From the NCBI GenBank assembly GCA_028875085.1, contig JAPPFU010000102.1, positions 1 to 7,442 of the forward strand: a stretch of DNA of 7,442 nt. Direction: 5' to 3'. Position 1 is the first letter of the stretch; each line of letters starts with the position of its first letter. This document shows positions 5,480-7,442 of the stretch, piece after piece. This DNA comes from Chloroflexota bacterium (GTDB lineage Bacteria; Chloroflexota; Dehalococcoidia; Lucifugimonadales; Australimonadaceae). The position numbers and the translations under genes are program-made. The notes beneath the pieces are model-generated. The model made no database searches and had not been told where the DNA came from. It saw only the letters and a program-made list of their open reading frames with translations.

Positions 5480-6358
5480 CTAGCCGACGGACTCGATGAA
5501 GTCGGAGACGAGCTCCACCATCAACTGCGGCTGCTCCCAGTGCACGTTGTGGGTCGCGCCTTTGACGATGTGGAACTTCATGTTGGGCGCCACCCAGGGC
5601 TTGGAGCCCTTGCCGGGGTCGCCGCCCGTCTCCTCCCACTCCTCCGTCCAGGTCGGGGAAGGCTCCATACCCTCCGACTCGCCCCAGACGTAGAAGACGG
5701 GCATCTTGAGGTAGGGCATGCGGCGCTGGAGGAGGTAGGACTTGCGGGTGTCGGGGTTGGCCATCTGGTCGACGAGGGGCTGGAGGCCGCCGAAAGCGCC
5801 CTCGCGCTCGGCGTAGCCGATCATCTGCTTGGCCATCTCGTGCGCCATCTCATCGGTGAACTTCGAGCCCTCGTAGACGCTGTTGGAGTTGGAGGCGTAG
5901 GCGCTCTCCACGCTGGGCTTCTGGTAGCCGCTGACCGAGGCGACGGGGGTGACGTTCATCCCGGCCGGGCCGATGCCGGTGAGGGACGCGACGCGGTCGG
6001 GGCTCTCGTAGGCGAGGATGCCGCCGAACCAGGGGCCGGCGCTGTGGCCGATGACGTGCGCGGCGCCGAAGCCGACTTGGTCTTGGAACTCGCGGATGCC
6101 GTCGACGATGACGTCGAAGGTGGGGCCGTTGCCCAGGACGCGCGAGCTCTTGCCGAAGCCGAGGTAGTCGATGGCGATGACGTGGTACTTCTCGGCGAGG
6201 GGCTCGAACATAAACTGGAAGGTGTCGGCGGACGTGTAGACGCCCATACCGTGGAGCAGGAGCAGGTCCTTGCCGGAACCGGCTTCGTAGTAGCGGATCT
6301 GGCCCTGCGTCACTTCCTGATACTTCTCGTACTTGGACAGGTCGGGCAGAACTCCCAT
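5480..6358 (-). CDS. Alpha/beta-fold hydrolase
   Basis: A 292-residue cytoplasmic hydrolase with the alpha/beta fold used by esterases, haloalkane dehalogenases and meta-cleavage-product hydrolases. The oxyanion-hole motif is HGMG (36-39). The strand-turn IAIDYLGFGKSS (61-72) follows. The nucleophile elbow is GHSAG with Ser106. The acid position after the VFYVWG strand carries Glu (E229 in GESEG) where Asp is usual. The catalytic His is H270 in ATHNVHWEQP. A helical cap fills about 130-215. A serine nucleophile argues against a dehalogenase, which needs Asp. Esterase, lactonase or C-C hydrolase remain possible. The ATG at 6358 has GGAGG 6 nt upstream; an ATG at 6418 would add 20 residues with no good ribosome site. 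It follows the dehydrogenase by 89 bp and precedes the enolase-superfamily gene by 78 bp, probably one transcript. Confidence 0.92.
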   Translation of the reverse strand: MGVLPDLSKYEKYQEVTQGQIRYYEAGSGKDLLLLHGMGVYTSADTFQFMFEPLAEKYHVIAIDYLGFGKSSRVLGNGPTFDVIVDGIREFQDQVGFGAAHVIGHSAGPWFGGILAYESPDRVASLTGIGPAGMNVTPVASVSGYQKPSVESAYASNSNSVYEGSKFTDEMAHEMAKQMIGYAEREGAFGGLQPLVDQMANPDTRKSYLLQRRMPYLKMPVFYVWGESEGMEPSPTWTEEWEETGGDPGKGSKPWVAPNMKFHIVKGATHNVHWEQPQLMVELVSDFIESVG

Positions 6359-6447
6359 ATGCAGCCTCCGTGTGCGGAAAGATTTCGGGCTTGCGCCTTC
6401 CGCGCGCGCACCATACAACCGCGAGGCGCCGCGCGCAAACGCGGAGT

Positions 6448-7263
6448 CTAGCCTCCGGCGGGCGCAACCTCCGGATACCAGGGCCAGTATTTGGCGAGCA
6501 CGCCGCCGTCTACCGCGAGGTTCGTGCCGGTAACCATCGCCGAATCGTCGGAGGCGAGGTAGACGAAGGCGGGGACGTAGTCGCTGGGGGTGGGTTTGCG
6601 GCCTAGGGGGATGGCGTCGTAGTCCATCGTGTGGCGGCGGGCAGGGCGTGAGGCGGCGCGAGCGGCGCGGCGGGCGAGCGCCTCTTCGTCCTCGACCTCG
6701 GTGGCGGTGGGGGTCATATTGTTGACGCGGATGCCGTGCTCGGCCAGTTCCATCGCGGCGGAGCGGGTGAAGTTGACGACGCCCGCCTTGGCGGTGGTGT
6801 ACCCGATGTTGCCGGGTTCGCCCTGCCAGGCGGCGCAGGTTACGACGTTGATGATGCTGCCGCGCACGCCGAGTTCAACCATCGATTGGGCGGCGTACTT
6901 CGTCCATACGAACGTGCCGTCCACGATGGAGGAGACCTGCTCCTTGAACTCGTCGAAGGGCATATTGAGGACGCCCTTGGGGTTGATCTGGGCGGCGTTG
7001 TTGACGAGCACGTCCACCTTGCCCCACGCGGCCACGACCTGGGCGACAGCGGCGCGGACGGCGTCTTCGTCGGCGATGGGGCAGGGGATGGCCATCGCCT
7101 CGCCGCCGGCGTCGTTGATCATCTTGACGGTGCTGTCGGCCTGCTCGGGCCTGCGGTGGTTGACGGCGACCTTAGCGCCCTCGCGGGCGAAGGCGAGGGC
7201 GACGGCGCGCCCGATGTTCGGCCCGACGCCGGTGATGACCGCGACTTTGCCTTCGAGTTTCAT
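6448..7263 (-). CDS. Short-chain dehydrogenase/reductase (SDR), classical type
   Basis: A 271-residue NAD(P)-dependent oxidoreductase of the FabG-like fold, converting alcohol and carbonyl groups. The cofactor loop is TGVGPNIG (11-18); Asn16 replaces the middle glycine of TGxxxGxG. After strand 2 comes NHRR (35-38) with no acidic residue, which favours NADP(H). NNAA is at 88-91. Active-site Y155 and K159 lie in YTTAKAG. The serine position 13 residues before the Tyr is T142 (VVTCAA), a Ser-to-Thr change, and the tetrad Asn aligns with Ile113. These shifts could lower or alter activity. VDGG (251-254) is the usual C-terminal motif. An Arg/Ala-rich insert spans about 195-210. The ATG at 7263 has GGAGG 6 nt upstream, inside a predicted hairpin. 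First gene of the three-gene minus-strand set. Confidence 0.93.
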   Translation of the reverse strand: MKLEGKVAVITGVGPNIGRAVALAFAREGAKVAVNHRRPEQADSTVKMINDAGGEAMAIPCPIADEDAVRAAVAQVVAAWGKVDVLVNNAAQINPKGVLNMPFDEFKEQVSSIVDGTFVWTKYAAQSMVELGVRGSIINVVTCAAWQGEPGNIGYTTAKAGVVNFTRSAAMELAEHGIRVNNMTPTATEVEDEEALARRAARAASRPARRHTMDYDAIPLGRKPTPSDYVPAFVYLASDDSAMVTGTNLAVDGGVLAKYWPWYPEVAPAGG

Positions 7264-7267
7264 AGGG

Positions 7268-7295
7268 AGCCTCCCGCCGGTGATGAGGGGAGGCT
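7268..7295 (-). promoter_or_regulatory. Leader hairpin covering the SDR Shine-Dalgarno
   Basis: In the SDR mRNA, AGCCTCCC (from 7295) and GGGAGGCT (ending 7268) can form a perfect 8-bp stem with a 12-base loop. The GGGAGG side is the Shine-Dalgarno, with the ATG at 7263 only 4 nt beyond the stem. Folding would block ribosome access, as in RNA thermometers or protein-controlled leaders. What opens it cannot be told from sequence. Confidence 0.5.
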
Positions 7296-7319
7296 AGTTG
7301 GGCGGGCGGGGAGCGTCAA

Positions 7320-7442
7320 ACGGGGGGCGCCCCGCGCCCCCAGCCCCGGGGGGGGGCCCCCCCCCGGGGTGGCCCCGGGGGGGGGCGCCCGGGGGGGGTT
7401 TACCCCCCCCCTAACCCGAGAAAATAAAAAAACATTTTTTGG
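7320..7442 (-). repeat. G/C hairpin intergenic element, copy 3, extreme G/C tracts at the window edge
   Basis: On the minus strand an AT-rich flank (TTTTTTTATTTTCTC) is followed by a run of nine G, TAAA and eight C (7411-7391), then alternating G9/C9-type blocks ending near GGGGGCGCGGGGCG. This is the same order as copies 1 and 2 but in the opposite orientation and more degenerate. It lies upstream of the SDR gene. No gene is seen here. The alternating homopolymers may include sequencing or assembly errors. Confidence 0.45.

Noticed and set aside
4350..5639. 429-codon minus-strand frame overlapping the enolase-superfamily gene
   Set aside because: Arg/Pro-rich out-of-frame reading; the 4310-5401 frame carries the KxK, D193 and E219 motifs.
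5168..6451. 427-codon plus-strand frame across the enolase-superfamily and hydrolase genes
   Set aside because: It spans two real minus-strand genes and their gap, and shows shadow-type composition.
7261..7275. GGGAG-C-CTCCC as a separate tight hairpin
   Set aside because: A one-base loop cannot form; the longer 7268-7295 pairing explains the same bases better.
1..7442. CRISPR array, transposon, prophage, defence genes, tRNA or rRNA
   Set aside because: No spaced direct repeats, transposase, phage or effector motifs, and no tRNA-like cloverleaf were seen on either strand.

Overview
This is a GC-rich bacterial window with tightly packed protein genes. Six coding regions are supported, one of them cut by the left edge. 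The mix of enolase-superfamily, short-chain dehydrogenase, alpha/beta-hydrolase and M20-type genes, together with G/C-hairpin intergenic repeats, reminds me of environmental Chloroflexota such as SAR202/Dehalococcoidia-type genomes. That placement is inference from gene content and memory; no marker gene in the window proves it.

Layout, left to right. (1) Positions 1-1300, minus strand: the N-terminal 433 residues of a class I ribonucleotide reductase large subunit (NrdA) with an ATP-cone; the gene runs off the left edge. (2) Positions 1301-1728: a 428-bp gene-free stretch holding the nrdA leader, a short AT-rich island, a REP-like palindrome, a perfect 13-bp tandem repeat, and a two-hairpin terminator-like element behind the next gene. 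(3) Positions 1729-3159, minus: an M20-fold metallopeptidase homologue that has lost most of the family's canonical metal ligands. (4) Positions 3160-3378: the divergent intergenic region, with a 9-bp-armed palindrome and a G/C hairpin element that contains an 18-C run. (5) Positions 3379-4299, plus: a tandem-domain universal stress protein, convergent with the next gene (10-bp gap). (6) Positions 4310-7263, minus: three genes in one direction, transcribed in the order short-chain dehydrogenase, alpha/beta hydrolase, mandelate racemase/enolase-superfamily protein, with gaps of 89 and 78 bp. (7) Positions 7264-7442: a leader hairpin that would hide the dehydrogenase ribosome-binding site, then a third, very G/C-rich copy of the hairpin element.

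How the genes may work together. The three-gene minus-strand set looks like a small catabolic operon: an NADP(H)-type oxidoreductase, a C-C or ester-bond hydrolase, and a hydroxy-acid or sugar-acid dehydratase/epimerase. Its substrate cannot be read from sequence. The M20 homologue and stress protein diverge from a shared control region. NrdA is housekeeping DNA-precursor synthesis and is unrelated.

The points most worth a second look are the M20 homologue with replaced catalytic residues, the recurring G/C hairpin element, the SD-masking hairpin before the dehydrogenase, and the strong intercistronic hairpin before the enolase-superfamily gene. I see no CRISPR array, transposase, tRNA, rRNA or defence system.
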